A stretch of DNA of 64,000 nt from an uncultured Leptolyngbyaceae cyanobacterium (GCA_938023035.1 CALIDI010000001.1:1-64000); one strand, 5' to 3'; shown: positions 19,692-29,273, numbered from the stretch's first letter. Notes: a model not told the origin generated them from the sequence alone. Numbers and translations are program-made.

Positions 19692-19979
19692 TTGCACTTT
19701 GTGGCAATCACCGATGATGAAAACAACAAAGTAATGGCTCTATGGCCACTTCAACAGGTGCTTATGCCTCCCTACTACTATCGCCATCAAGTGATTCGCT
19801 GGAACCCTACCTCCAACCAGGCTGTGCGTTATTGTTTGCAAACCGTTGCCCTTTCACCCACGGGGGAACCCCTTCAGCAAGCCCAGTGGGACTTTACCAG
19901 CCTACGAGGATTACTCAACTTTCTCAGTAAGCACTTTCCCGATGTGGATGCGACCACCCTGCAATTTTACAGAGCTTAA
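19692..19979 (+). CDS. Small hypothetical protein
   Basis: 95 aa if the TTG at 19692 is used; an internal ATG at 19734 would give 81 aa. The body (WPLQQVLMPPYYYRHQVIRW, then CLQTVALSPTGEPLQQ and LLNFLSKHFPDVD) looks like a compact soluble domain with real-protein composition. I do not recognise the family. It ends about 40 bp before the convergent murG stop. No clear Shine-Dalgarno is visible. Confidence 0.5.
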   Translation: MHFVAITDDENNKVMALWPLQQVLMPPYYYRHQVIRWNPTSNQAVRYCLQTVALSPTGEPLQQAQWDFTSLRGLLNFLSKHFPDVDATTLQFYRA

Positions 19980-20018
19980 GGACTGATCTGTGGACAACCT
20001 TCGCATTTCCCCACACTT

Positions 20019-21122
20019 TTACCTCCGACTGCCTGACGCTCGTTGGCTTGCTGCCAGGCACTCGCGTATGAGCTTTGCTACTCGTACTGCACTATCAGGA
20101 ACGGCAATCGCGGCTGTTTGAGCTGCCATTGCTTTTAGCTCTGCGGATCCGCCGTCCTTGAGTAAGGCTAAAACCTGTTCTGTCAACCTTGCGGCGGTGA
20201 GTTGTTTTTGGGGCATCAGCAGCGCTGCCCCTGCCTCTGAGAAAACCCGGGCATTGACGGTTTGATGATCCTCCGCAGCAAAGGGATAGGGAATCAGAAT
20301 CGAGGGAGTTTGGGCGATCGCTAACTCGGTCAAAGTTCCAGCACCAGAACGCCCAATCACCAGATCAGCCCGCTTCAGTAAGCCTGCCATCTGGTCATAA
20401 AACGGGCGTGGAAAATAATGAGGATGTTGCAAGCTCTGACTGTCAGGGTCATTCTCACCAGTTTGATGCACAATCCAGATGCCTGCCTCTAACCAAGTCG
20501 GGGCACATTCGCGAATTAGCCGATTGACGGCAACTGCACCCTGGCTACCCCCCACTACAACGAGTAGGGGAACGTCAGCAGGAAGGGGCAAATCCGGTAA
20601 CTCCGGACTGGCGGTGAGAAATTGCGATCGCACCGGTGTACCCACCCAAACGGTGTGAGCTTTTGGCAGAGAACGCTGGGCTACCTTAAACCCCAGAGCT
20701 ACTACACTGCACCAACGGCTGAGAAAGCGAGTCACCTTTCCAGGTAAGGCGTTTGACTCATGCAGTAGCACCGGCAATCCCAGTAGGCGGGCCGCAATCA
20801 CAGCCGGCGCGGCAATATAGCCCCCTGTCGTAAACACGCCCTGAAACTTCCCCTGACGTAGTAATTGGTAGGTCTGCCAGGTTGCTCCCAGTAACTTCAA
20901 CGACACCCGCAGCACATCTAGCCCCTTTTTCTGGAAGCCCTCTACCCCAACTAGATGCAGCGGGTAGCAGGCCGGAACTAATTTGGTTTCTAAGCGGTCG
21001 GGTACGCCCAGCCATTCAATCTGATAGTCGGGCAACTCAGCCGCGACGGCGATCGCTGGAAACAAATGGCCGCCTGTACCACTGGCTGCGATTAAGAGTT
21101 TTGGTGGAGACGTGTCTGACAT
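20019..21122 (-). CDS. murG: UDP-N-acetylglucosamine transferase MurG
   Basis: GT28 glycosyltransferase that adds GlcNAc to lipid I to give lipid II on the inner face of the plasma membrane. The glycine loops are intact: AASGTGGHLFPAIAVA at residue 12 and VVGGSQGAVAVNRL near residue 190. The donor-site signature GRSGAGTLTELA lies near 260, and the conserved SILIPYPFAAEDHQTVNA follows. The length of 367 aa is normal. ATG 21122 begins the protein just before the first strand. It stands alone, without the mur/fts cluster of many other bacteria, as is usual in cyanobacteria. Confidence 0.96.
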   Translation of the reverse strand: MSDTSPPKLLIAASGTGGHLFPAIAVAAELPDYQIEWLGVPDRLETKLVPACYPLHLVGVEGFQKKGLDVLRVSLKLLGATWQTYQLLRQGKFQGVFTTGGYIAAPAVIAARLLGLPVLLHESNALPGKVTRFLSRWCSVVALGFKVAQRSLPKAHTVWVGTPVRSQFLTASPELPDLPLPADVPLLVVVGGSQGAVAVNRLIRECAPTWLEAGIWIVHQTGENDPDSQSLQHPHYFPRPFYDQMAGLLKRADLVIGRSGAGTLTELAIAQTPSILIPYPFAAEDHQTVNARVFSEAGAALLMPQKQLTAARLTEQVLALLKDGGSAELKAMAAQTAAIAVPDSAVRVAKLIRECLAASQRASGSRR

Positions 21123-21259
21123 CGGTTGTGGCGGAGTAGAATCTTATCACTCACAGTTATTTGACCAAGCCCAAAAGTTGCCCCGATACCGTGCAATTGG
21201 CAATGTAGGAATATTAAACCGTGAGTTTTAAGATTACACCTTCAGCTTTAGGAATATCC

Positions 21260-22099
21260 ATGCAAAAGCCTCTGCGCCCCTGGTTTGCCTCTGCCTTTTC
21301 GCTTTCTGATTGTGCTCAGCTTCGATCAACCCGACGCTCTGCCTGGCTAGCTTTTGGGATTTTTTTGGCGATCGCAACGGCCCTTCTGCCACAGCGGGGG
21401 TGGGCTAATCCATCGGCAACGGCCCCACCCGCGCTAAAGGAGACTCTCGGTCAAATTGATGCGGCGGCCAGTAAGGCAGATGTAGCCGGAGTAATGAAGC
21501 ACTATGGAGCGGCCTTTAGCCACTCCGACGGGCTGGATCGGAAAAGTTTAGAAGCGGCGTTATCCCGTCTATGGCAACGCTACCCTAACTTGCAATATCG
21601 TACAGAGTTAAAAGCCTGGCGAGCCGAAGGTAATGCGCTGGTGGCCGAGACGATTACCTATGTCACGGGTTCTCAGCAAGTGGGCGATCGCCAATATACG
21701 CTGACTTCTACCCTAGAATCGCGGCAACGCTTTGAGAACCAGCGGATTGTTCGTCAGGATATTTTGGCTGAGCAGAGCAAAGTCACCTCTGGTAGCAACC
21801 CTCCGACCATTCGCCTAGTATTACCGGCTCGCGTAGCACCAGGCCAACAATTTAACTTTGATGCAATTGTGCAAGAACCTTTAGAAGATAACCTACTGCT
21901 GGGGGCGGCGGTCGAAGAACCGATTAAGCCAGACGGGTTTCTCACTCCGGCCAAGGTTGACCTGCGACCACTGAATGCCGGCGGCATTTTCAAAGTAGGG
22001 CGTGCGCCACAGCGAGGCGAAAACCGCTGGCTCTCTGCGGTGATTGTGCGTCATGATGGCATTACTGTGATGACTCAACGCTTGATTGTTGGTAATTAG
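21260..22099 (+). CDS. Secreted SnoaL/NTF2-like protein
   Basis: 279 aa from ATG 21260, preferred over GTG 21221 because AGGA lies at good spacing before it. The N terminus is a signal peptide or anchor (AWLAFGIFLAIATALLPQ, then GWANPSA). Residues about 70-180 read as an NTF2/SnoaL-like cone (LGQIDAAASKADVAGVMKHY, LSRLWQRYPNLQYRTEL, and alternating beta strands such as YTLTSTLESRQRFENQ). The C-terminal domain is beta-rich (IRLVLPARVAPGQQFNFDAI). It is probably periplasmic or lumenal. Function is unknown; NTF2-like is by pattern only. It is divergent from murG with about 140 bp between starts. Confidence 0.75.
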   Translation: MQKPLRPWFASAFSLSDCAQLRSTRRSAWLAFGIFLAIATALLPQRGWANPSATAPPALKETLGQIDAAASKADVAGVMKHYGAAFSHSDGLDRKSLEAALSRLWQRYPNLQYRTELKAWRAEGNALVAETITYVTGSQQVGDRQYTLTSTLESRQRFENQRIVRQDILAEQSKVTSGSNPPTIRLVLPARVAPGQQFNFDAIVQEPLEDNLLLGAAVEEPIKPDGFLTPAKVDLRPLNAGGIFKVGRAPQRGENRWLSAVIVRHDGITVMTQRLIVGN

Positions 22100-22164
22100 C
22101 TTCGTAGTAGAGAGTCTTTGCGCTGACTGTGGTTCCAGTGCTGGCGATCGCGACGATGGTCGCC

Positions 22165-22271
22165 TGTCACTTTGCCCTCACCCTTGCCCTTACCCAATTT
22201 AGGAGAGGCTCCCTTTCCCCAGTTTGGGAGCAGGGGCCGGGGGATGAGGGCCTACAGAGGTGACATGCTCT
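22165..22271. repeat. Dispersed MITE-like repeat copy
   Basis: Left end TGTCACTTTGCCCTCACCC, middle TTAGGAGAGGCTCCCTTTCC, right end GGATGAGGGCC-TACAGAGGTGACATGCTCT. The ends are inverted (GTCAC-TTT against AGAGGTGAC). It lies directly after the SnoaL-like gene. Confidence 0.8.
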
Positions 22272-22347
22272 CGCGACAGTTACCTGAAAGCGACCCAGAG
22301 TTCTGGTGCGATCGTTGCCAAGATCAATCCATTCGCCCTTAGGAACT

Positions 22348-22918
22348 TTATTGTGCTCGATACCTCACCAATAGGGCGTTTAATGACTGCTTCAACTCTT
22401 CTGTTTTTGCAAAGATATGATTTTCAAACTCTTGTGGCCATTGAACTTGTTCAATCTGTTTAATAGTGTCAGGCAGGTAGGGATGCTCGGGGCGCGTGCA
22501 ATACATGCCCCAGATCGTGGATGAGGTCATAAATTGGATGTATTCTGGCGGAAATTCACCCCCATCCATCAGGTGCGCCTTGGTTTTAAGAATCGTTGTA
22601 ATTTCATCATTCTGCTGTTTGAAGAGGGCAATGATATCCTGATTGACTTCGGTTAATTTTCCCTGTATCTACAGTGGATAGATTTCAGAATTTAACTTTA
22701 TAGATTTCAGAATTTAACTTTAAGGATGCATAAATCGGCCCATAAAATTCCTCAATTTGACGTTTTCTAAACTCAAGATCCGTCTCGGTTAAGAGGGTTT
22801 CTCGATGCAGCGCTTTTTGTAATCCAGTTTCGATAGCCTTCTCTGCTGAAAACTTGAGAAATGTCCCAGCACCTAGGGCACTGGCTAGGAAAACTCCAAG
22901 GATTTGGATCAGATCCAT
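22348..22918 (-). pseudogene. Small gene broken by a 22-bp tandem duplication and a TAG
   Basis: The 5' piece (ATG 22918, stop 22685) encodes MDLIQILGVFLASALGAGTF and FRKRQIEEFYGPIYASLKLN; the 3' piece (to 22348) continues TEVNQDIIALFKQQNDE and YIQFMTSSTIWGMY. Between them the 22-base unit ATAGATTTCAGAATTTAACTTT is present twice (22678-22699, 22700-22721). Deleting one copy restores one frame joining both pieces, leaving one TAG (22669-22671). The intact protein would be about 185 aa: an N-terminal membrane segment followed by a helical soluble part. No family is recognised. Confidence 0.75.
22678..22721. repeat. Perfect 22-bp tandem duplication causing a frameshift
   Basis: Two identical, adjacent 22-base units within a minus-strand coding sequence. 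As 22 is not a multiple of three, the second copy shifts the frame and brings a TGA into frame on the minus strand. Confidence 0.92.
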
Positions 22919-23293
22919 GCAATCAAACCTCCATTTGTTGTTTTAGTCCGGTATGCCGTTGACTCAGGGTAAGCTGAGCAAGCGGAGAGTATAGGCACTG
23001 CATGGTTTGGTTGAGCCGGAAGGCAGTTCGCAGAGCGCCAAGAAATGTCTCCTGTGTCCGCAGGGAGAATTTTTCAACCAGGAATTCTGACCCTGCCCTC
23101 CGTCTTTACTAAGCTAAGGGGGAGCTTTATCGCTGCGGCTTGTTGGCCTAGGACGGTCGGTAAAGCTGCTGAAGGCTGCCCTAGGCAAAAAGGTAAGGGT
23201 ACCCAGAAAAACCAGCCCTTTGACAGGGCTGATCGCTTGGAAAATCAGAGAGTAACCCGCTTAGGAATCGCCTATCCTGCGACACCATGGCTC
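22919..23293. other. Intergenic region
   Basis: 375 bases with no supported gene. The only feature seen is the terminator of the downstream minus-strand sugar nucleotidyltransferase gene at 23205-23230. Confidence 0.55.
23205..23230 (-). terminator. Rho-independent terminator of the ManC/ManB-like gene
   Basis: On the minus strand AGCCCT-GTCAA-AGGGCT is followed by GGTTTTTC, a 6-bp GC-rich stem and a T5 tract, about 65 bp beyond the stop codon at 23294. Confidence 0.7.
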
Positions 23294-25834
23294 TTAAGCA
23301 AACTGATTGGCTAACTGCTGCTCAGTGATTTCTTCCTGATCCACAAACTCTTGTACACGGATGCGATATTCCCGCAAGGTATCGTCTACCCAGACGCGAT
23401 CGCTACTGTTCGCAAAAATATGGACGAGGGGTTCTCCCGCATCCGGTAAAATTAGCACCCAGCTATCCCTCGGATAGTTAAAAATCTTAACCCCATCAAT
23501 CAACTCCAGGCGCTCAACGGGGTGCGTTTCCACCAGATAGCGCATCAGTGCCCCCTTCGCGGCCCAGGGACACCGAACCGTATAGGACTTGTGGCAGACC
23601 CTGGGCAGATCAGTGCGAATCTGACCCAGCGATCGCTCCTGAATTGTGAGTAACTCAATCAGTTTGGCAATGCAAAACATCGCATCAAAACCAGGATGAA
23701 ACTGGGGAAAGATAAAGCCCATTTCGGCACTGCCCCCCAGCACCACGTTGGGGTTTGTCTGACAGGCTTCCATCAAAGCGGTCGGGTTTGCCTTTGTGCG
23801 AATGACGCGCCCATCGTGGCGGCAGGCAATTTGTTCAATCGCACTAGAGACATGCACAGGCACTACCACAATTCCCCGGGGTTGGTGGGTCAAAATCATG
23901 TCAGCCACCAGAGCTGTCAGAGCTTCTCCCCGAATTGGGCTACCCGCATCATCAACTAAGATCATTTGCTCGCCGTGGGCTGAGACCTGCACACCGAAGT
24001 TGGCCTTGAGCGCTTCAACAACCTGTCCCAGTTGATTTAGCAAGCCCTCGCGATCGCTCTGAGTCAGGGTTTTCTGGCTTAGACTGGCATTGAGCACCAC
24101 AGCATCACAGCCAAACTTGCCCAGCAATAGGGGTAACACTGCCCCTGAAACTGCATAGGCATAATCGATCACAACCTTGGCATTACCATGGCGAATCGCC
24201 TCAATGTTCAGATGTTGCTCAAACCCTTTACTGTAGATGTCTAAAGACTGACTGGAGAGGGCAACGTTACCAATTTCGTTGATTTGGGCGCGGCGAAAGT
24301 CTTCCTTAAAAAAAGCTCCCTCAATCTTTTTTTCGCGTGCTTTTGAGAGGTTAATGCCCTTCGGATCAAAGAATTCAATCAGCAGATGGTCAAAGCGTTC
24401 GGGGTGCACCCGTACATGAATTCCACCCGCCACACCCAGCGTGGGGATGACGGATCGAGCCATGGGGATAGCCGTGGCCTCTAAATTCTGAACGTTGACC
24501 CCTACTGACATCAGGCCAGCGATCAGCGATCGCGACACCATCCGCGAAATGTTGCGTTGATCACGAGAAACCGTCACACTGGCTCCTGGCTTTAGGGTCG
24601 AGCCATAGGCCGCCCCCAACTTTACCGCAAACTCGGGGGTGATATCTACATTCGCCAGCCCCGACACCCCCCGTTGCCCAAACAGGTTGCGGTGAGCAGC
24701 ATGGCCCCAGATCAAGTTAATATTCAGCGTGGCTCCCGACTCAACTCGCTTGCTGGGCCAGATCCTAACCCCAGGGCTAACCTGGGCCTCTTCACCAATG
24801 GTTGAAAGTGGGCCAACAATTGCCCCCTCCATCACATGGGCGCGGCGGTCAATCCGTGCGCCGCGGGCAACAACGCAGGCAATCATATTGGCTTCTTCCC
24901 CGATGATGGCTCCATTCCAAAGAATAGGGCGCTTCAACTCGGCATCGTTGCCAATGGTAACGTTATCCCCAATCACAGTGCCGCTGTCTATCTGCACCCG
25001 CGCCCCAATCCGGCAGTTACTACCAATTAGGCTAGGGGCCTCAATTCGAGCTGTTTGATCCACATAAGTGTTTTGTCCAATCCAGATACCTGGCGATCGC
25101 TCCTCATAGGGAAAGCGCAACTTTACTCGATGCTGTAAAGCCGCATACTGGGCCTCACGATAGGCATCTAAATGGCCGACATCGCACCAGTAGCCCTCTG
25201 CAATATAACCGTAGATTGGTTCATCCATCTCCAACAACCGAGGGAATAAATCCTTAGAAAAATCTGACTCAACATTAGCCGGCAGGTAATCTAGAACCTC
25301 TGGTTCTAAGACATAAATTCCCGTATTGACCGTATCTGAAAAGATTTCACTGCTGGAGGGTTTTTCTAAAAAGCGATTGATGCGCCCCTGTTGATCCGTA
25401 ATCACAACACCAAATTCAGCTGGGTTGGGCACCCGAGTCAAGATAAGCGTTGCTTTTGACCGCTTCTCATGGTGAAAACGAATCGCTGCCGTCAGATCAA
25501 AATCAGTGATGCTATCGCCGCTAATCACTAGAAAGGTAGAATCGAGCAAATCTTCAATATTTTTGACACAGCCTGCTGTTCCCAAAGGCTGATCCTCCTC
25601 AACGGCATAGGTCATTTGGATCCCAAAGTCACTACCATCTTGAAAGTAATCGCGCAGAATATCGGGCAGGTAATGAAGCGTCGCAATGACCTCAGTGATC
25701 TGATGGCGCTTTAGCAAGTTAATGATGTGCTCGGCAATGGGGCGATTCAATACTGGCACCATCGGCTTAGGCAAATCGCAGGTGAGGGGACGTAACCTTG
25801 TACCCGACCCACCTGCCATTAGAACCGCTCGCAT
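23294..25834 (-). CDS. Sugar-1-phosphate guanylyltransferase/phosphomannomutase-like fusion
   Basis: 846 aa from ATG 25834, which has a strong AGGAGG before it. Domain 1 (residues 1-235) is a nucleotidyltransferase with MRAVLMAGGSGTRLRPLT, LPKPMVPVLNRP and GTAGCVKN. Domain 2 (about 250-370) is a left-handed beta-helix of hexapeptides (IGSNCRIGARVQIDSGTVIG). Domain 3 (about 380-840) resembles phosphohexomutases (GAAYGSTLKPGASVTVSRD), but the TASHNP-type phosphoserine loop is replaced by GGIHVRVHPERFDHLLIEF, so phosphotransfer is doubtful. It probably makes GDP-mannose or a related activated sugar for glycans. Relatives exist in cyanobacteria under the name mannose-1-phosphate guanyltransferase. 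It is a single gene with its own terminator. Confidence 0.88.
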   Translation of the reverse strand: MRAVLMAGGSGTRLRPLTCDLPKPMVPVLNRPIAEHIINLLKRHQITEVIATLHYLPDILRDYFQDGSDFGIQMTYAVEEDQPLGTAGCVKNIEDLLDSTFLVISGDSITDFDLTAAIRFHHEKRSKATLILTRVPNPAEFGVVITDQQGRINRFLEKPSSSEIFSDTVNTGIYVLEPEVLDYLPANVESDFSKDLFPRLLEMDEPIYGYIAEGYWCDVGHLDAYREAQYAALQHRVKLRFPYEERSPGIWIGQNTYVDQTARIEAPSLIGSNCRIGARVQIDSGTVIGDNVTIGNDAELKRPILWNGAIIGEEANMIACVVARGARIDRRAHVMEGAIVGPLSTIGEEAQVSPGVRIWPSKRVESGATLNINLIWGHAAHRNLFGQRGVSGLANVDITPEFAVKLGAAYGSTLKPGASVTVSRDQRNISRMVSRSLIAGLMSVGVNVQNLEATAIPMARSVIPTLGVAGGIHVRVHPERFDHLLIEFFDPKGINLSKAREKKIEGAFFKEDFRRAQINEIGNVALSSQSLDIYSKGFEQHLNIEAIRHGNAKVVIDYAYAVSGAVLPLLLGKFGCDAVVLNASLSQKTLTQSDREGLLNQLGQVVEALKANFGVQVSAHGEQMILVDDAGSPIRGEALTALVADMILTHQPRGIVVVPVHVSSAIEQIACRHDGRVIRTKANPTALMEACQTNPNVVLGGSAEMGFIFPQFHPGFDAMFCIAKLIELLTIQERSLGQIRTDLPRVCHKSYTVRCPWAAKGALMRYLVETHPVERLELIDGVKIFNYPRDSWVLILPDAGEPLVHIFANSSDRVWVDDTLREYRIRVQEFVDQEEITEQQLANQFA

Positions 25835-26726
25835 ATTCCCTCCTGGGTATTCAAAAGCCATCTGCAAAAATTGTGATTCATGATTCAAGGATCGCTAGTC
25901 AGCTCTTGGAGACGATCAGGCCGTTTCTGGCCAACCCGCTTGCCAGCAGCAAAATTCAGAGCCTGACACCAGCAAGAATATTGAGTTTGTCGGGCAACGG
26001 GTGATTTTTCGCCAGGTTGGCTTGGTGTTGCATCAGGGCGATGACGTGACTTCTCCCCAGTTGCTCCCTGGGGCTGCCTCAAAATCGCACAAAGCTCGCT
26101 GAGTTATGGATGAGACGGCTTAGACCGATTTTAGTTAAGCTGTGTCTAAAAGAAGCGATTCGACAGTCCTTTATTCAAAACGTGGATCAATTCACTCAAT
26201 CGTTAGAATTTTCTAGCAATCGCGTTGGGGTTGGTTGCCTGCTGACTACGTCACTGAAGGAATTGAAGACGAGTGTGAAGCTTTAGCAAGCTTCCTGCTC
26301 CAACCCGCATGAACAGCATGCAGGAAATTGACAAAACCCGGTCATTGCCTCAGTAATGTTTTCACCCTTAATGCTGTCCGATTCAATCGAAGCGGCGTTA
26401 TCCTTCCAACACAAGAGTCAGATAGCGCTCAAGCGGCATAAACGATATCCTGATCTTGATCAGAGGTTTTGTTTAGGGAAAGCCCCGATTCAATCTGAAC
26501 CTGGTAAAGCAGCAGTCTTGAGCCCAGCACGATAGGATAGAACTGTGTTAAGGCTACTGCGATTTTGTGGATGGAGCGGTTTGCTATCGAACACTTATGT
26601 ACTCACTTGTATTACACTTTGTGTCACCCGTTGGGGGATAGATGCGTCTCCTTTTTGTTTGGGGATGGATATGTCTCCTTTTAGTTTTAGCTTAGCGTCA
26701 ACGATTGAGACATTTTGAGGAGATCT
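25835..26726. other. Long intergenic region
   Basis: About 890 bases without a supported gene. A hairpin GAAGCTT-TAGC-AAGCTTC lies at 26277-26294. Short ORFs exist, but none gives a recognisable protein. It includes the divergent promoters for the nucleotidyltransferase fusion and the 58-aa membrane protein. Confidence 0.55.
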
Positions 26727-26903
26727 ATGGAACTAGTTGGAATTATTCTGGGGGCTATCTATATCACTGGCATCTGGAAGTTTTTGAGTGGGTTTAAGCG
26801 GACGAATTTCACCCAAAATAAAATCATTCTTGGTCTACTGTGGCCAGTACTGTTAGTGAATCGTTCCTACCGGCAGAATTTTACAAAGGCTCTTAAAGGT
26901 TAA
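26727..26903 (+). CDS. Small cyanobacterial membrane protein
   Basis: 58 aa from ATG 26727, with GAGGAG at ideal spacing. There are two hydrophobic segments (LVGIILGAIYITGIWKFL and IILGLLWPVLLV) around a basic polar loop (GFKRTNFTQNK), ending RSYRQNFTKALKG. I believe close relatives occur in other cyanobacteria, but I know no function. Good ribosome binding, composition and membrane pattern make it a real small gene. Confidence 0.75.
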   Translation: MELVGIILGAIYITGIWKFLSGFKRTNFTQNKIILGLLWPVLLVNRSYRQNFTKALKG

Positions 26904-27122
26904 GAACCGTTGCAAAGTTTAGGAGGTTGAGCGATCGCCCCCTGTTTCTGTTGCTAAAATTTGGCTTCTGCTGTTCATACTACCTAGGTTAGCTGGGTTC
27001 AGTCGTAACGGCGCCCCTTGCTGTTTCTTTACAAGAGAGCGGCAAATGCGAAAGCAGAGCAGAGCTTGCCCTAGTTTGAGGCTAGGCTCTTTGGATAATG
27101 TCTAAGGCTTCCAATCTAACGA

Positions 27123-27866
27123 ATGGCTGGAAAAAAACAACGGGAGAGTCAGGTCTCAGTCAATACCAGTTATTTTGGGGAACTGCATCAGCCTCAAGAT
27201 TGGCAGGCAGCGATCGCTCATGTGGCTCAGCGATTCAACCGAGAGTATCGCGGCGAACGAGCCGAGCTGCCTGCTGAGGTCGATGCGATGCCCATTGCCC
27301 AGGAGTACGCAGCCGGGCTGTTGCAGAGCAAACTAGCCTCGCCATTTTGGCAGCTTGCAAAGCCACAAAAAAACCAGCGCTGGCTTGACCTTGGCTGCGG
27401 AGCTAGCTTTTTGATCTATCCCTGGCGCGAATGGGATGCTAGCTTTTATGGCCAGGAGATTAGTATTGTGGCCAGGGATACGGTGAATTCTCGTGGCTCT
27501 CAGCTCAACTCTAAACGGTTTAAAGGGGTAAAGCTGGCCGCAGCCCATGAGTTAGAGTATGAGCCTAATTTCTTTGATGGGGCGATCGCCACGGGCGTGA
27601 GCTGCTACTATCCCATAACCTATTGGCTAGAAGTCTTAACAAACCTTAAACCTCTGCTAAAGCCCGGGGCTAGTTTCGTGTTCGACCTAGTCGATGGAGA
27701 GCAACCCTTGGCCGAAAACTGGGCCATTCTTGAAACCTATTTGGGTGCAGAGGTCTTTCTAGAGCCAATCGCAAAATGGCGTCAGGCAATTCAAGCGATC
27801 GGCGTCAAGATTGTAAAAACCGTCCCAGGGGAAATCTTCCAGACTCTGAAGGTGCAGTTCAGCTAG
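27123..27866 (+). CDS. SAM-dependent class I methyltransferase
   Basis: 247 aa soluble protein with the Rossmann-type motif I WLDLGCGASFLIYPW near residue 82, an acidic strand end after it (FYGQEIS), motif II FFDGAIATGVSCYYP near 155 and the post-motif LLKPGASFVFDLVDGE. The length and pattern fit the Methyltransf_11 type. The substrate is unknown, and flanking genes give no pathway hint. The start is ATG 27123. Confidence 0.85.
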   Translation: MAGKKQRESQVSVNTSYFGELHQPQDWQAAIAHVAQRFNREYRGERAELPAEVDAMPIAQEYAAGLLQSKLASPFWQLAKPQKNQRWLDLGCGASFLIYPWREWDASFYGQEISIVARDTVNSRGSQLNSKRFKGVKLAAAHELEYEPNFFDGAIATGVSCYYPITYWLEVLTNLKPLLKPGASFVFDLVDGEQPLAENWAILETYLGAEVFLEPIAKWRQAIQAIGVKIVKTVPGEIFQTLKVQFS

Positions 27867-27906
27867 AGCTAAGCCTTACCCGTTTCCTTTACAATCTGAA
27901 CCAAAC

Positions 27907-28095
27907 TCAGGAGCTGGGAACAAGCTGCACTCTGCCCGCATCCATTTCGGCCATCAGCAACTCTAACGCTTCATAGTCCACATCAGAGATATGCCCCAGG
28001 CGGGTTAACTCGTAGTTAATTTCGTTTTCAATATCAGGGGTTAACTTTTTGATATAAAGAGCCTTTTCGACCAGCCCTCGGATAAGACTTCTCAT
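27907..28095 (-). CDS. Small conserved hypothetical protein
   Basis: 62 aa from ATG 28095 (an in-frame ATG at 28122 would give 71 aa). The sequence MRSLIRGLVEKALYIKKLTP with DIENEINYELTRLGHISDVD and YEALELLMAEMDAGRVQLVP is strongly biased to helix and charge, and looks like a conserved cyanobacterial small protein whose function I do not know. It is convergent with the methyltransferase; the stops are about 40 bp apart. Confidence 0.65.
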   Translation of the reverse strand: MRSLIRGLVEKALYIKKLTPDIENEINYELTRLGHISDVDYEALELLMAEMDAGRVQLVPSS

Positions 28096-28426
28096 GATGA
28101 TGTCAAGAACTCTAGGGTGCATTCTCTAGGAATCATAGGAACTGTGAAGTGATCTAGACGAAGGTTGCAGGTGATCTAAATCACGGTAGAGGCCGATTTT
28201 ACTGGGTTTCTCCTTGAAAAAGTGCAAAAGTCAAAAAAACTTATGGCACTCGTCTGCTGAAGTAAGAGACCACACGCTCACCCAGCAGAACAGTCAACGC
28301 TTGCTCGACCCCAAATTTTCAGCCGATCAAAAACATGCTAGGGATGCGAATCTCTCCTATGCTGTAAATAATTGTAAATGAATTGTTGGATTGATCCTGT
28401 CGATTTACTTAGAGAGCGTGACACCT

Positions 28427-28912
28427 ATGGAAAACCTCGGTACCCGTTTAAGTGGGCAGTTAGAACCTCTTGCCGCCTGGTTTCGTAGTTTGAATATTCC
28501 TGAACCGATTACCCATTGGGGGCATCCCATGATGATGGGCACGGTGATTTTTGTGATGGGCAGTTATGTCGCCTATGCCGGTTGGCAGGGCCGTCTGGCG
28601 CAGGATAAAGAAGTTGCTGATCACAATCGCTCGATGCATCGAAAATTGGCCCCCTTGATGTTTACCTTTCTCGCTTTGGGTTATACGGGTGGGTTGTTGT
28701 CTCTGGTGATGCAAAAACAGCCGATTTTGGCTAGCCCCCATTTTTGGACTGGCACTATCGCTTTAGTCTTACTGGCGACTAATAGTGTGCTTTCTAAGCT
28801 GTTTGTTAAGCAATCAGCATTGCGGATGGTTCATGCTTATGTAGGGACTGTCACAATGGGTTTGCTGGTGTTACACACTGCCCTGGGGATAAAGTTGGGG
28901 CTGTCGATTTAG
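28427..28912 (+). CDS. DUF4079 domain membrane protein
   Basis: 161 aa from ATG 28427. DUF4079 pattern: WGHPMMMGTVIFVMGSYVAY near residue 32, an RSMHRKLAPLMFTFLALGYTG-like segment, HFWTGTIALVLLATNSVL, and a final VHAYVGTVTMGLLVLHTALG. Four membrane spans carry conserved His residues (HWGHP, MHRK, SPHFW, MVHAY, VLHT) that suggest haem or quinone binding in the manner of b-type cytochromes, but that is inference. It probably resides in the thylakoid or plasma membrane. Confidence 0.85.
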   Translation: MENLGTRLSGQLEPLAAWFRSLNIPEPITHWGHPMMMGTVIFVMGSYVAYAGWQGRLAQDKEVADHNRSMHRKLAPLMFTFLALGYTGGLLSLVMQKQPILASPHFWTGTIALVLLATNSVLSKLFVKQSALRMVHAYVGTVTMGLLVLHTALGIKLGLSI

Positions 28913-29273
28913 TGTCTGAGGGGTGTCAAGCCGCCAACTTAACCACTTAGGATTATGGATTCAATCAACTGAAAATCTTGGAGTTCTACCACAGACCCAC
29001 AGAGAACACGGAGTACCCTCTTATGGCCTCTGTGTTGTTTGGGTGAGATTTCAGAGAATTAAAACTCTTGTTCCTCATCGCAGAGGTTGTGAGGGGTTAG
29101 GATTTGGTTTTGCAAAGGATTTCATCCACAAGTCCTACGTACTGCTGAAGTGGGGTTAAGGAGGAGGCGCCGTTAAGAGATTCTAAACGACTGTTCGGGC
29201 ACTCTGAACTGAGTAGAGCGGGTGCAGTGAGGTTATCGCTGCACTTTAAGATTGATTCAGAACCGGGTGCATT
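28913..29273. other. Intergenic region before comEC
   Basis: About 360 bases without a supported gene. ACAGACCCACAGAGAACACGG with CTCTGTGTTG downstream looks like a degenerate version of the CAGAGA-type repeats known in cyanobacterial intergenic DNA, but the match is weak. Confidence 0.4.

Noticed and set aside
23045-23314. 89-codon plus-strand ORF upstream of the nucleotidyltransferase stop
   Set aside because: It runs through the terminator hairpin of the opposite-strand gene and lacks protein-like composition.
28979-29050. CAGAGA-type degenerate repeat before comEC
   Set aside because: Resembles known cyanobacterial repeats only loosely and has no second copy in the window.
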